From: Devosia sp.
Lineage (GTDB): Bacteria; Pseudomonadota; Alphaproteobacteria; Rhizobiales; Devosiaceae
Reading direction: 5' to 3'
Assembly (NCBI RefSeq): GCF_025809055.1
Contig: NZ_CP075529.1
Coordinates: forward strand, 1,922,001 to 1,986,000
Length of the DNA: 64,000 bases
Under the pieces are notes generated by a model that worked only from the letters and a program-made list of their open reading frames with translations, did no database searches and was not told the DNA's origin. Shown piece by piece: positions 16,911-26,592 of the stretch (position 1 is its first letter; the number at the start of each line of letters is the position of its first letter). A program made the translations under genes and the position numbers.

Positions 16911-17591
16911 CTATTCGGCTGCAGCGTCCGAAGATTTCGGCGTGGCGGTGAAGAAGAACATGTCGTTCTCGAGCCCGATATTGAGGTCCATATCGGTCAT
17001 GCGCGCCAAAAGCCCGGTATAGAAGGGCTGGATACCGCGCGCATCGACGAACCCTTCATCCGGCGTGCCCGACAACAGGCCCGCCGAGCCGGAGGGCACA
17101 AGCGTCTTCTGCCGCTTTTCCGGATCGCTCGAAGAGGTGAACTCGAACTTTTCGGTGCCCGCAGGCCCACTGATGACAGCCTTGACCTTGCCGCCGCGCG
17201 GCACCGAGCCGGCAGCGATCAGAAGCATGTTCATGAACAGCTTGGCCTTGTGCTTGGGCAGAAGGATGAGGGGAACCTCCCATTCGAGATCGGCCTTTTC
17301 GATGTCGAACAGGATGCGGGCCACGCGCTCGCATTCGCGCGTATCGATATCGGTTCCCGACGTCGAGGAAGCCCCATAGGCCAGGCGCGCAAATTCGAGC
17401 TTGGCGCGGCTCTGCTTTGCGGCACTGGCGATCAGGTCGCGCGCGCCTTCCGCCATTTCCGTCTGCGCCGGGTCCGAGAGCACTTCCAGCCCGTTGCCGA
17501 TGGCCCCGATCGGATTGATGAGGTCATGGCATACGCGCGAACACAGCATTGCCGCGAGGTCTGTTGCCTTGAGCTCGATGAGGTCGGCCAT
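16911..17591 (-). CDS. chpT: Histidine phosphotransferase ChpT
   Basis: 226 residues. The N-terminal dimerisation helix carries the signature LCSRVCHDLINPIGAIGNGLE with phosphorylatable His22; the rest is a degenerate kinase-like domain without ATP-binding boxes, as in Caulobacter ChpT. ChpT passes phosphate from the hybrid kinase CckA to CtrA and CpdR. cckA is not in the window. The gene precedes the receiver-only protein on the same strand. Confidence 0.93.
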   Translation of the reverse strand: MADLIELKATDLAAMLCSRVCHDLINPIGAIGNGLEVLSDPAQTEMAEGARDLIASAAKQSRAKLEFARLAYGASSTSGTDIDTRECERVARILFDIEKADLEWEVPLILLPKHKAKLFMNMLLIAAGSVPRGGKVKAVISGPAGTEKFEFTSSSDPEKRQKTLVPSGSAGLLSGTPDEGFVDARGIQPFYTGLLARMTDMDLNIGLENDMFFFTATPKSSDAAAE

Positions 17592-17657
17592 GTCTTGTCT
17601 CTCCGTGGACGCGCGGGAATCACTTTGCGTGACAATAGAGTGCCCGCGCGGCCAGCA

Positions 17658-18155
17658 CTACCGGGTCGAAAGCGATTTGGACAGCCGCTCCCAATTGGCA
17701 ATGCCGCGGCTGGCGGCGGCGTCCGGCGCCAGCATGAACGCCTCGCGGTTGGAGGCTGAATAGAAGAAGAAGAGACGCTGCTTGTGCAGCACAAAAATCA
17801 GGGGATCGGCATCCGAGACAAAGCCCCGCGACATGCCCATGGCGCCGTGCCCGCCATATTGCGGCGAGTAGATTTCCGGATGCGCCTTGAACACATCCCG
17901 GTTGGCTTCGGTGGCAAAGAGCCAGGGTGCCCCCTGCCAGGTCCATTCATATTCGGGCTTGCCCGGCAGCGGCGCCGCTTCGGTAAAATATGAAACCGGG
18001 TCCATGCCGCCAATGGCGAGGCCCGTCAGCGGATCGGTCAGGATATAGTCGACGATCGACTGCCCGCGCGCCGGAGTAATAGTGGCCGCTGCAAGGCCAA
18101 ACAGCGGCAGGATCAGGGCGATCATGGTTAAGATTTGTTTAGAGGTTTGCTTCAT
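17658..18155 (-). CDS. Exported YHS-domain protein
   Basis: 165 residues with an N-terminal signal peptide (LTMIALILPLFGLAAATITPARG) and a YHS-type domain: GGMDPVSYFTEAAPLPGKPE ... WLFATEANRDVFKAHPEIYSPQYGGHGAMGMS. Such proteins are thought to bind metal or sense redox, but no function is established. The start at 18155 is chosen because it gives a clean signal peptide; no good ribosome binding site is visible and later Met codons are possible. Divergent from eipA. Confidence 0.75.
   Translation of the reverse strand: MKQTSKQILTMIALILPLFGLAAATITPARGQSIVDYILTDPLTGLAIGGMDPVSYFTEAAPLPGKPEYEWTWQGAPWLFATEANRDVFKAHPEIYSPQYGGHGAMGMSRGFVSDADPLIFVLHKQRLFFFYSASNREAFMLAPDAAASRGIANWERLSKSLSTR
18128..18142. 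promoter_or_regulatory. CtrA-like box between YHS gene and eipA
   Basis: TTAA-N7-TTAG, seven of eight consensus bases. It lies about 110 bases upstream of eipA and inside the presumed first codons of the YHS gene. CtrA control of eipA has been reported in Brucella, which makes the site plausible. Confidence 0.45.
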
Positions 18156-18199
18156 TATTGAGCCACTGATCGGCCAGGTGCCGGCCTCACTGTGACCAC

Positions 18200-18215
18200 A
18201 AGACCTTAAGGTCTT
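18200..18215. promoter_or_regulatory. Perfect 16-base palindrome, candidate operator
   Basis: AAGACCTTAAGGTCTT reads the same on both strands and stands between the two divergent starts, 35 bases before the eipA ATG. A dimeric regulator could bind here; the regulator is unknown. Confidence 0.55.
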
Positions 18216-18249
18216 CATAAGCGGGCGGCGCAAGCCAAGGGAGATGTCC

Positions 18250-18813
18250 ATGTTCAAGGTCCTAGCCAGACTGCTTATTCTTTTGCCGCTGCTCTTGGCC
18301 GGCCCGGCCTTTGCCCAGGGCTCGCTCAGCGACACCTATTCGGGCGAGGAACTGGTGGAGAGCGGGCGCGAATTCTTCGGCTCCGCCGCCCAGGGCCTGG
18401 CCTCGGTCGTCGAACGCGCCATCAGCCAGTTCGGCCTGCCCAATGGCTATGTGCTGGGCGAGGAAGCCGGCGGCGCCCTGATCGTCGGCGCCAAATATGG
18501 CGAGGGCACGCTCTATACCCGCAATGCCGGCCAATATGCCCTTTACTGGCAGGGCCCCAGCATCGGCTTCGACGTCGGCGGCGATGGCTCCAAGGTCATG
18601 ATGCTGGTCTATAACCTTCAGACCATCCAGGACGTCCTGGGCCGCTATCCGGGTGTCGATGGCTCCGCCTATGTGCTGGGCGGCTTCGGCATGACCGTGA
18701 CCAAGCGCCGCGATGTGGTGATCATTCCCATCCGCTCCGGCGTCGGCGCGCGGCTGGGCATCAATGTCGGCTACCTCAACTTCACCAATCAGCCCACCTG
18801 GAACCCTTTCTGA
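18250..18813 (+). CDS. eipA: DUF1134 periplasmic envelope-integrity protein (EipA-like)
   Basis: 187 residues: signal peptide (1-22, AFAQ) and a DUF1134 domain with the family pattern GEEAGGALIVGAKYGEGTLY, IGFDVGGDGSK and YPGVDGSAYVLGGFGMTV. The Brucella member EipA is a periplasmic protein needed for envelope integrity and cell division. aagggag (18237-18243) is spaced six bases from ATG 18250, better than for the ATG at 18244. A palindrome and a CtrA-like box lie upstream, and a terminator follows. Confidence 0.85.
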   Translation: MFKVLARLLILLPLLLAGPAFAQGSLSDTYSGEELVESGREFFGSAAQGLASVVERAISQFGLPNGYVLGEEAGGALIVGAKYGEGTLYTRNAGQYALYWQGPSIGFDVGGDGSKVMMLVYNLQTIQDVLGRYPGVDGSAYVLGGFGMTVTKRRDVVIIPIRSGVGARLGINVGYLNFTNQPTWNPF

Positions 18814-18841
18814 AGCACCCCTGCTGGTGCAATTGTGATGA

Positions 18842-18868
18842 AAAGCCGGGGTGCTGAACCCCGGCTTT
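18842..18868 (+). terminator. Intrinsic terminator after eipA
   Basis: Stem AAAGCCGGGGT/ACCCCGGCTTT (loop GCTGA); the T-run is short. Confidence 0.75.
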
Positions 18869-19001
18869 GTCGTGACGGCGCCACGCAAACCCGTTAGGGT
18901 TAACGAATGGCGAAGGTGGTTTCCGCCGGCCTTTGCTGCCAGATAGTGCATGAGGGCCCCGCTTCGGGGTTTGCTGCCTGGCTTCGTCGGAGACTGGCTC
19001 G

Positions 19002-20165
19002 ATGCTGATCGAGAACATCATGTATTTCGCGCTGGGCCTGCTGGTCGCAGGATTGGCTGCGCTCGTGATCATGCCGGCTGTCTGGCGCCGCGCCGTGCGC
19101 CTGACCAAGCGCCGCATCGAAGCCGCGACCCCCATCACCATGGCCGAATTCCGCGCCGACAAGGATCAGCTGCGCGCCGAATTTGCCCTCTCCACCCGGC
19201 GTCTCGAGATGAATGTCGAGGCGCTGCGCAAGCGCCTGGCCCAGCAGGTCGGCGAAGCCAGCCAGAAGCGTGCCGACATGGGCGCCCTGCGGGCCGAGCG
19301 CGAAAAGCACAACGCCGTGGTCGCGGAGCTGGAAGCGCGCGAGGCCGAACTGCGCGAACGCCTGCTGCAATTGGAAAAGGACGGCGCCGATCTGTCCCAG
19401 CGCCTGCGCATGCGCGACCGCGATGTGGAAACCCGCAATTCCGAAATCGAAACCCTGCGCAATTCGCTGCGCGGCGGCCTGCCCGGCGCGACCGAGGTCG
19501 ATGGCGCGACCCTCAGCGGCGACTACGAGGACGATGTCGACCGGCTGACGACGGCCCTCGCCATCGAGCGCAAGCGCGCGTCATTCCTCCACGAACAGGC
19601 GACAAACCTCATTTCGCGTCTGGAAAATTCCGACCGTCGCAGCAAGGACGCCACTGCCGCCATCGCCCAGATGCGCGATGCCCTGGCCGGCCGCGACGCC
19701 CAGCGCGAAGCCGATGCCGAGCAATTGGTGGCGGCCGAGGCCCGCATTGCCAGCGCCGAAAACCGCCTCAACGCCCTCCTGGCCGAAGCCACCCATGCGG
19801 TCAATGAAAGCGAAGGCCAGGTCGAGCAGCTCCTGGCCGACAAGCTGAGCATGGAAGAAGAACTCGAAGCCCTGCGTGGCAAGGTCGCCAATGCCGAGGC
19901 GGCGATCATGAGCGATTGGGAATCAGAGCGCTTCGAAGATGCGCATCTGCGCGAAAGGCTCAACGACATCGCCGCCAGCGTCAGCCGCTTGGTCTATGCC
20001 GTGGACCACGACACCAGCGCCGCCCCCGAGGAAAGCCTGTTCGACCGCATCCAGCGCTTTGCCGATGACGGGGAAACCGTCGACATGCTGCCCACCACCG
20101 AGCAGAACCAGCGCGGCACGGTCTCCGAGCGCCTGTCGGCACTGCGCGAAATCCAGGGGCACTGA
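19002..20165 (+). CDS. Membrane-anchored coiled-coil protein conserved in rhizobia
   Basis: 387 residues: N-terminal membrane helix (about 6-27, IMYFALGLLVAGLAALVIMP), a basic patch (WRRAVRLTKRRIEA) and then long coiled coil to about residue 320, with a short acidic C-terminal part (LFDRIQRFADDGETVD). The N-terminal pattern recurs in rhizobial hypothetical proteins of this size; function unknown. The basic patch implies that the coiled coil is cytoplasmic. A TTAGGGTTAA motif lies about 100 bases upstream. Confidence 0.75.
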   Translation: MLIENIMYFALGLLVAGLAALVIMPAVWRRAVRLTKRRIEAATPITMAEFRADKDQLRAEFALSTRRLEMNVEALRKRLAQQVGEASQKRADMGALRAEREKHNAVVAELEAREAELRERLLQLEKDGADLSQRLRMRDRDVETRNSEIETLRNSLRGGLPGATEVDGATLSGDYEDDVDRLTTALAIERKRASFLHEQATNLISRLENSDRRSKDATAAIAQMRDALAGRDAQREADAEQLVAAEARIASAENRLNALLAEATHAVNESEGQVEQLLADKLSMEEELEALRGKVANAEAAIMSDWESERFEDAHLRERLNDIAASVSRLVYAVDHDTSAAPEESLFDRIQRFADDGETVDMLPTTEQNQRGTVSERLSALREIQGH

Positions 20166-20180
20166 CCCAGGAGCAAGCTG

Positions 20181-20528
20181 CTATTCGGCCGCGATCCGTA
20201 CCGTGCGCTGCAATTGCCCGCTGCCGGCGTCGAATACCGACAGCATCACCGCATCTCCGGCCCGATAGGTCACCTGCACCGTTCCATCGCTGGTCAGGGC
20301 CGAGATCACCTCGCTTCCGGCGGGGATGCTCACCACTTCGGCAATGGCCGGCGGCGGGCTGTCGCGCATGACGCGATAGACAAGGGCGAAACCGATCGCC
20401 ATAAAGCCCAGCAACAGGATGCCCATCGAGATCGCGAACGACCGGCGGGCCTTTCCAAGCATGGCCAGAGCCTCGGGCGTCAGCTCGTTGCTGTCGGCCT
20501 GGCTTTGGTTTTGATCAGGATTGCTCAT
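20181..20528 (-). CDS. Small single-pass membrane protein, DUF6476-like
   Basis: 115 residues: polar N-terminus (MSNPDQNQSQADSNELTPEA), a membrane helix (about 33-53, AISMGILLLGFMAIGFALVY) and a small C-terminal beta-rich domain. Rhizobia commonly keep such a gene divergent to an RluA-family gene, which fits here. Its start codon overlaps the start codon of the divergent rluD-like gene by two bases (20527-20528). Confidence 0.7.
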   Translation of the reverse strand: MSNPDQNQSQADSNELTPEALAMLGKARRSFAISMGILLLGFMAIGFALVYRVMRDSPPPAIAEVVSIPAGSEVISALTSDGTVQVTYRAGDAVMLSVFDAGSGQLQRTVRIAAE

Positions 20529-21555
20529 GGCAGAAGACACCGATTTTGAGGTCGAGGGCGAGCCCGTCGCGCTTGTGGTTGGCCCGGACATGGCCGGCGG
20601 CCGGCTGGACGCGGTTCTGGCGAAGGCGCATGACGCCCTCAGCCGCAGCCGCATCAAGGACCTGATCCTGGTGGGCGCCGTCACCATTGACGGCCGCCCG
20701 GTCAGCGAACCCAAATACCGGCTCAAGCCCGGCGAGACAATCGTCCTTGTTGCCCCACCCCCCGAGGATCCCGATCCGCAGCCCGAGGACATCCCCCTCG
20801 ACATTCTCTTTGAGGACGAGCACCTGATCGTCATCAACAAGCCCGTCGGCATGGTGGTCCACCCCGCCCCCGGCTCGCCCTCCGGCACGCTGGTCAATGC
20901 GCTGATCTTCCACTGTGGCGACAGTCTCAAGGGCATTGGCGGCGTCAAGCGCCCGGGTATCGTGCATCGGCTGGACAAGGACACGTCCGGCGTCATGGTC
21001 GCCGCCAAGACCGAAAAGGCGCACAAGCACCTGTCCGAGCAATTTGCCGATCATGGCCGCACCGGCCCCCTGCATCGCGCCTATATCGCCTTTGCCTGGG
21101 GCGCCACCCAGTCCGGCATGGGCACCATCGACGCCCCTCTGGGCCGCGACCCGGGCAACCGGCTGAAACAGGCGGTGCTGAAATCGGGCCGCGAGGCCAT
21201 CACCCACTATGCAGTCGAGGCCCGCTACGGGGCACAGGGCTGGGATGTCACCCGCATCCAGTGCCAGCTCGAAACCGGCCGTACCCACCAGATTCGCGTG
21301 CACATGGCCCATATCGGCCACCCGCTGGTCTCCGATCTTCTCTATGCGCCCGGCTTTGCCACCAAGGTCAACAAGCTCCCCGAGGCGCTGGCGAGCATGG
21401 TCAAAGGCCTCGGCCGCCAGGCCCTGCACGCGGCCGAACTGGGGTTCGAGCATCCCGCCACCGGCGAGGAAATGCTGTTCGAAGCCGATCTGCCGGAGGA
21501 TCTTCAGGCCCTGCAGGCCGCGCTCGATCCCTATGACCGGGCCATCGCGCCATAG
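20527..21555 (+). CDS. rluD: RluA/RluD family 23S rRNA pseudouridine synthase
   Basis: 342 residues: S4 RNA-binding domain (about 25-75, GGRLDAVLAKAHDALSRSRI) and catalytic domain with the signature HRLDKDTSG (137-145, catalytic Asp140) and RTHQIRVHMA. It converts uridine to pseudouridine in large-subunit rRNA; RluD-like substrate is likely but RluC-like cannot be excluded. ATG 20527 is preceded by agga (20517-20520); an in-frame TTG at 20521 is less likely. Confidence 0.9.
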   Translation: MAEDTDFEVEGEPVALVVGPDMAGGRLDAVLAKAHDALSRSRIKDLILVGAVTIDGRPVSEPKYRLKPGETIVLVAPPPEDPDPQPEDIPLDILFEDEHLIVINKPVGMVVHPAPGSPSGTLVNALIFHCGDSLKGIGGVKRPGIVHRLDKDTSGVMVAAKTEKAHKHLSEQFADHGRTGPLHRAYIAFAWGATQSGMGTIDAPLGRDPGNRLKQAVLKSGREAITHYAVEARYGAQGWDVTRIQCQLETGRTHQIRVHMAHIGHPLVSDLLYAPGFATKVNKLPEALASMVKGLGRQALHAAELGFEHPATGEEMLFEADLPEDLQALQAALDPYDRAIAP

Positions 21556-21581
21556 CATGGCAGGTTCTCACCGAGACGTGT

Positions 21582-21610
21582 TTGAACCTTTCGCCCTTTT
21601 ATCGTATTGT
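21582..21610 (+). promoter_or_regulatory. Candidate rpoH promoter
   Basis: TTGAAC, a 17-base spacer, then TATTGT, each matching four of six consensus bases. It stands about 180 bases before the rpoH start, leaving a long leader. Assigned by motif only. Confidence 0.4.
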
Positions 21611-21789
21611 ACCGATGAATGAAGCGACCAATCGCCGGACCCTTTCCGATTTGTAACGTTTTCGCGGGTTCTGCCTCTTAAATTGGTCACAGTGCGACCT
21701 ATATTACCGATATCTGCCTGTGTGCCTCAGGGACACGGGACAGGCGGTCCGCCCGCGTCATGCGGGGGAGTGTGAAAGGGGGTGCGTCC

Positions 21790-22656
21790 ATGGCCCAGTC
21801 AAATCTTCCGGTCCTCTCATCCGAGGGAGGCCTTAGCCGCTATCTTCAGGAAATCCGCAAGTTCCCCATGCTGGAACCGGATGAAGAATACATGCTGGCC
21901 AAGCGCTACAAGGAACATGCCGATCCCGGCGCCGCGCAGAAGCTGATCACCAGCCACCTGCGCCTGGTCGCCAAGATCGCCATGGGCTATCGCGGCTATG
22001 GCCTGCCCATTTCCGAGGTCATCTCGGAAGGCAATGTCGGCCTCATGCATGCAGTCAAGCGCTTCGAGCCCGAAAAAGGCTTCCGCCTGGCCACCTATGC
22101 CATGTGGTGGATCAGGGCCGCCATTCAGGAATATGTCCTGCGCTCCTGGAGCCTGGTCAAGATCGGCACCACCGCCGCCCAGAAGCGTCTGTTCTTCAAC
22201 CTGCGCAAGGTGAAGGGCCAGATCGCCGCCCTGGACGATGGTTCGCTCCATCCCGACCAGATCAAGCAGATCGCCACCACGCTCAACGTCACCGAAGCTG
22301 ACGTGGTGCAGATGAATTCGCGCCTTTCGGGCGACGCCTCGCTCAATTCCCCCATGCGGGCCGATGAAGGCTCGTCCGAGTGGCAGGATTGGCTGGTCGA
22401 CGACACGCCCGATCAGGAAACCACCCTGGGCGAAACCGAAGAGTTCGACGAGCGCATGACCATGCTGAATTCAGCCATGGACGTGCTCAACGAACGCGAA
22501 CGCGCCATCTTCCAGGCCCGCCGCCTGCAGGACAATCCCGCCACGCTCGAAGAACTGGCCCAGCAATACGAGGTCAGCCGCGAGCGAATCCGCCAGATCG
22601 AGGTGCGCGCATTCGAAAAGGTGCAGGACGCCGTGCGCGAGCAGGCCGGCGCCTGA
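21790..22656 (+). CDS. rpoH: Heat-shock sigma factor RpoH
   Basis: 288 residues with sigma-70 regions 1.2 to 4.2 and the RpoH box QKRLFFNLRK in region 2.4-3, which distinguishes RpoH from other sigma factors. Region 2 contains YAMWWIRAAIQEYVLRSWSLV; region 4 ends with YEVSRERIRQIEVRAFEKVQ. It directs transcription of chaperones and proteases; FtsH, encoded 1.9 kb downstream, is known in other bacteria to degrade RpoH. ATG 21790 follows aaaggggg; the frame is open ten codons further upstream. Many alphaproteobacteria have two rpoH copies; which one this is cannot be told. Confidence 0.95.
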   Translation: MAQSNLPVLSSEGGLSRYLQEIRKFPMLEPDEEYMLAKRYKEHADPGAAQKLITSHLRLVAKIAMGYRGYGLPISEVISEGNVGLMHAVKRFEPEKGFRLATYAMWWIRAAIQEYVLRSWSLVKIGTTAAQKRLFFNLRKVKGQIAALDDGSLHPDQIKQIATTLNVTEADVVQMNSRLSGDASLNSPMRADEGSSEWQDWLVDDTPDQETTLGETEEFDERMTMLNSAMDVLNERERAIFQARRLQDNPATLEELAQQYEVSRERIRQIEVRAFEKVQDAVREQAGA

Positions 22657-22680
22657 GCAATTCAACCGATGAACAAAAAA

Positions 22681-22710
22681 ACGCCCCGGTGATGAGCCGG
22701 GGCGTTTTTT
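22681..22710 (+). terminator. Intrinsic terminator of rpoH
   Basis: Stem ACGCCCCGG/CCGGGGCGT followed by six T; an A-run precedes it, so it may work on both strands. Confidence 0.93.
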
Positions 22711-22762
22711 ATGGCCGGGATGGGGTGGGTAGGGAAGCGGACTGGCGGCTTCTGGTGACAAC

Positions 22763-23467
22763 CTAACGCTTTTCTTCGCCCGCAAAGCGACTGCTTTCGA
22801 GTGCCTCATCATTCTCCTCGATCCACTTTTCCAGCCTGGTCATACGATCCGGCCAGACTTCATTGTACTCGTGATCGAACGTGGTCATGCAAAGGGCTAC
22901 TCTGTTTAGATGACCGTCGGAGTAGCGTTCCGACCAATTGTTCGAGAAATGTGTCTCGTACTCTCCATGATCAAGCCTGGAATAACCCCTCATAAAGCCC
23001 TCGTAGCTCGGATGGGCGCTTTCGGAGAGGTCCGCGTATACGGCCATAAGGCCTGGGTACTCGTTGTCGCACTTCTCTAGCACGGACACGATGTTCATCG
23101 ATTTTGGAGCATCGGGGTTGTTGCGGGCGCCTAGCAGCAGCACGGAAGTCTTCTCTCCGAAGGCGTTGAAGTCCAGCGTCCCTTCGATCACTCGCAGCAT
23201 CTGTTTGTTGAGATAGATCAGAGTGGCGAGCGTCTCGAACGCGCTCCGGAGTAATATCCGAGCACCTAGGATGTGCGAACCGTGATAGAGGACCTGGGAC
23301 TGTTGCAGGAGGTCCACTAAGCGCCAGGCCACCACCTCACGCAGCATCCATACTCGAAAAGTTGATTTCCATTTGTAGACGATAGAATTTCGTGAAATTA
23401 ATCCACCAACAGGTATGCTCGTCATCAATGTTGCACTCCAAGCTTCGAGTGTCTCATCGACCTGCAT
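22763..23467 (-). CDS. Uncharacterised protein of low GC, possibly DUF5677-like
   Basis: 234 residues, no signal peptide or clear membrane helix. The middle (YHGSHILGARILLRSAFETL) resembles helical DUF5677-type proteins of unknown role; similarity is by eye only. Base and codon use are unlike the neighbours: many AT-ending codons, visibly lower GC. Together with the nearby GIY-YIG unit this points to an acquired stretch between rpoH and ftsH. No partner gene is present. Confidence 0.6.
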   Translation of the reverse strand: MQVDETLEAWSATLMTSIPVGGLISRNSIVYKWKSTFRVWMLREVVAWRLVDLLQQSQVLYHGSHILGARILLRSAFETLATLIYLNKQMLRVIEGTLDFNAFGEKTSVLLLGARNNPDAPKSMNIVSVLEKCDNEYPGLMAVYADLSESAHPSYEGFMRGYSRLDHGEYETHFSNNWSERYSDGHLNRVALCMTTFDHEYNEVWPDRMTRLEKWIEENDEALESSRFAGEEKR

Positions 23468-23648
23468 GATTTCATCGACTCCCAGTTCTATGCGATTTCA
23501 CTAGCTGTACCATCTTTGCGCCGAACTACACTTGTCCCAGGAACCCTACGACGGCAGCTTTCGGGTGGCTATCAGCTTATCCCGAATGGCTGAAATGGGG
23601 TCGCTTCCAGCCCGTCGGCTTGCTCCCTTCCTCACCACACCCACCGCG

Positions 23649-24014
23649 CGTCACCCTCGGGCTTGACCCGAGGGCTCTGTACTTCAACATGGCGGGATGG
23701 GCGCTTTTGTCTACATTCTTGCCGATATGCGGCGTGGTCGCACCTATATTGGCGTGACCAATGACCTTGTTCGCAGGATTTACGAGCACAGGGAGGGGCT
23801 GGTGGCGGGATATACCAAGTCCCGCAACATCAAACGCCTCGTCTACTTCGAGCAGTTCGGCGAGATCACTCTGGCCATTCAGCGCGAGACCTCGCTCAAG
23901 AGGTGGTATCGCAGCTGGAAGGAAGCGCTGATCGAGGAGAGCAATCCCGATTGGCGTGATTTATGGGACGACATCACAAAGTGAAGAACCCTCGGGTCAA
24001 GCCCGAGGGTGACG
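23649..24014. mobile_element. 366-bp unit: inverted palindromic repeats framing a GIY-YIG gene
   Basis: The ends, 23649-23677 and 23986-24014, are inverted copies matching at 28 of 29 bases; each end is also a hairpin with stem CCCTCGGG/CCCGAGGG. Between them lies only the GIY-YIG gene, whose start and stop are 20 and 2 bases from the repeats. The palindromes recur, without a gene, at 57643-57739. This resembles a REP-pair with its own nuclease gene; mobility is inference. Confidence 0.55.
23697..23984 (+). CDS. GIY-YIG nuclease-domain protein
   Basis: 95 residues, a bare GIY-YIG domain of the COG2827 kind: VYILADMRRGRTYIGVTNDL (GIY replaced by VYI, YIG intact), catalytic-type Arg in LVRRIYEH, then TKSRNIKRLVYFEQF, the conserved Glu in QRETSLKRWYRSWKEALIEE and the ending NPDWRDLW. 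Such proteins occur in many copies in alphaproteobacterial genomes; substrates are unproven. No ribosome binding site of note. Framed by near-perfect inverted palindromes. Confidence 0.85.
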   Translation: MGAFVYILADMRRGRTYIGVTNDLVRRIYEHREGLVAGYTKSRNIKRLVYFEQFGEITLAIQRETSLKRWYRSWKEALIEESNPDWRDLWDDITK

Positions 24015-24550
24015 GCCGGTGGTGGCCGGGTGGCCGGAGTTCGACTGAGTAAGTGAATCACCACGCCGACCACAACCGCCCACCCACAACCCGCCGTCAA
24101 AAAAATCTTATCCCCGCCCCTCAATCCGCCCCCATACTTGCCGCATCACTCCCGCGCGGGCGGACTGCAGCGAACTTTGCGGGAGGAGCCGGTGAGACTG
24201 GGTCGCTCCAGGGCTCGCTTGCCTATCGGTCCCTTGCGACGAGCGATCAAAAGGCGCCGCGACAGGCTCGAAAAACCCGGTATTCCGAGGCGGCGACGTC
24301 TCCATAGTCATTTTGCTGAGACGCACGCGCCTCGGAATACGTCCATACTCAGATCCGGGGGCGGAAACGCGGTCCGGCGCTAGGCCATGCATTCATCTGG
24401 CCGTGAGGACGTATTAACCCGTCGCGACAATATGACTGGACGCAAAGGCCGGAAACACCGAGGTCTTGCCCTTGTAACGCCCCAATGAGGGACTTACATT
24501 CGCCCCAATACTGGCGCGCCCCGTGCGCCGGCCTCTCCGGGACAGGATTG
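24015..24550. other. Gene-poor stretch upstream of ftsH
   Basis: 536 bases after the GIY-YIG unit without a convincing gene. A minus-strand frame of 94 codons (24108-24392) has no family resemblance or ribosome binding site. The stretch carries short stems such as CTCCCGC/GCGGGAG and the strong hairpin at 24280-24340; the last 130 bases presumably hold the ftsH promoter. In many relatives pal, cpoB and tilS lie here; they are absent. Confidence 0.5.
24280..24340. ncRNA. Strong two-part hairpin, candidate RNA element
   Basis: Outer stem of 13 perfect base pairs (24280-24292 with 24328-24340, GTATTCCGAGGCG), a symmetric 4x4 internal loop, then a 6-bp inner stem (24297-24302 with 24318-24323, CGTCTC/GAGACG) and a 15-base loop. 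It could be part of a small RNA or of the ftsH leader. No known family recognised; strand undetermined. Confidence 0.4.
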
Positions 24551-26482
<1,932 letters not shown>

Positions 26483-26494
26483 CACCGCACTGTT

Positions 26495-26522
26495 AAGGGT
26501 CACCGCAAGGTGGCCCTTTTCC
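26495..26522 (+). terminator. Intrinsic terminator of ftsH
   Basis: Stem AAGGGTCACC/GGTGGCCCTT (one G-T pair) with GCAA loop and T-tract. glmM begins 70 bases later. Confidence 0.85.
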
Positions 26523-26592
26523 TTTGCGGCCATCTCCGCTATTCCGCCAGAAAGTGGTATTAGCCATCGCTGGACTGACACGGGGTAGAATC

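Noticed and set aside
24108..24392. 94-codon minus-strand frame before ftsH
   Set aside because: No ribosome binding site, no family resemblance; it spans the strong hairpin, so more likely non-coding.
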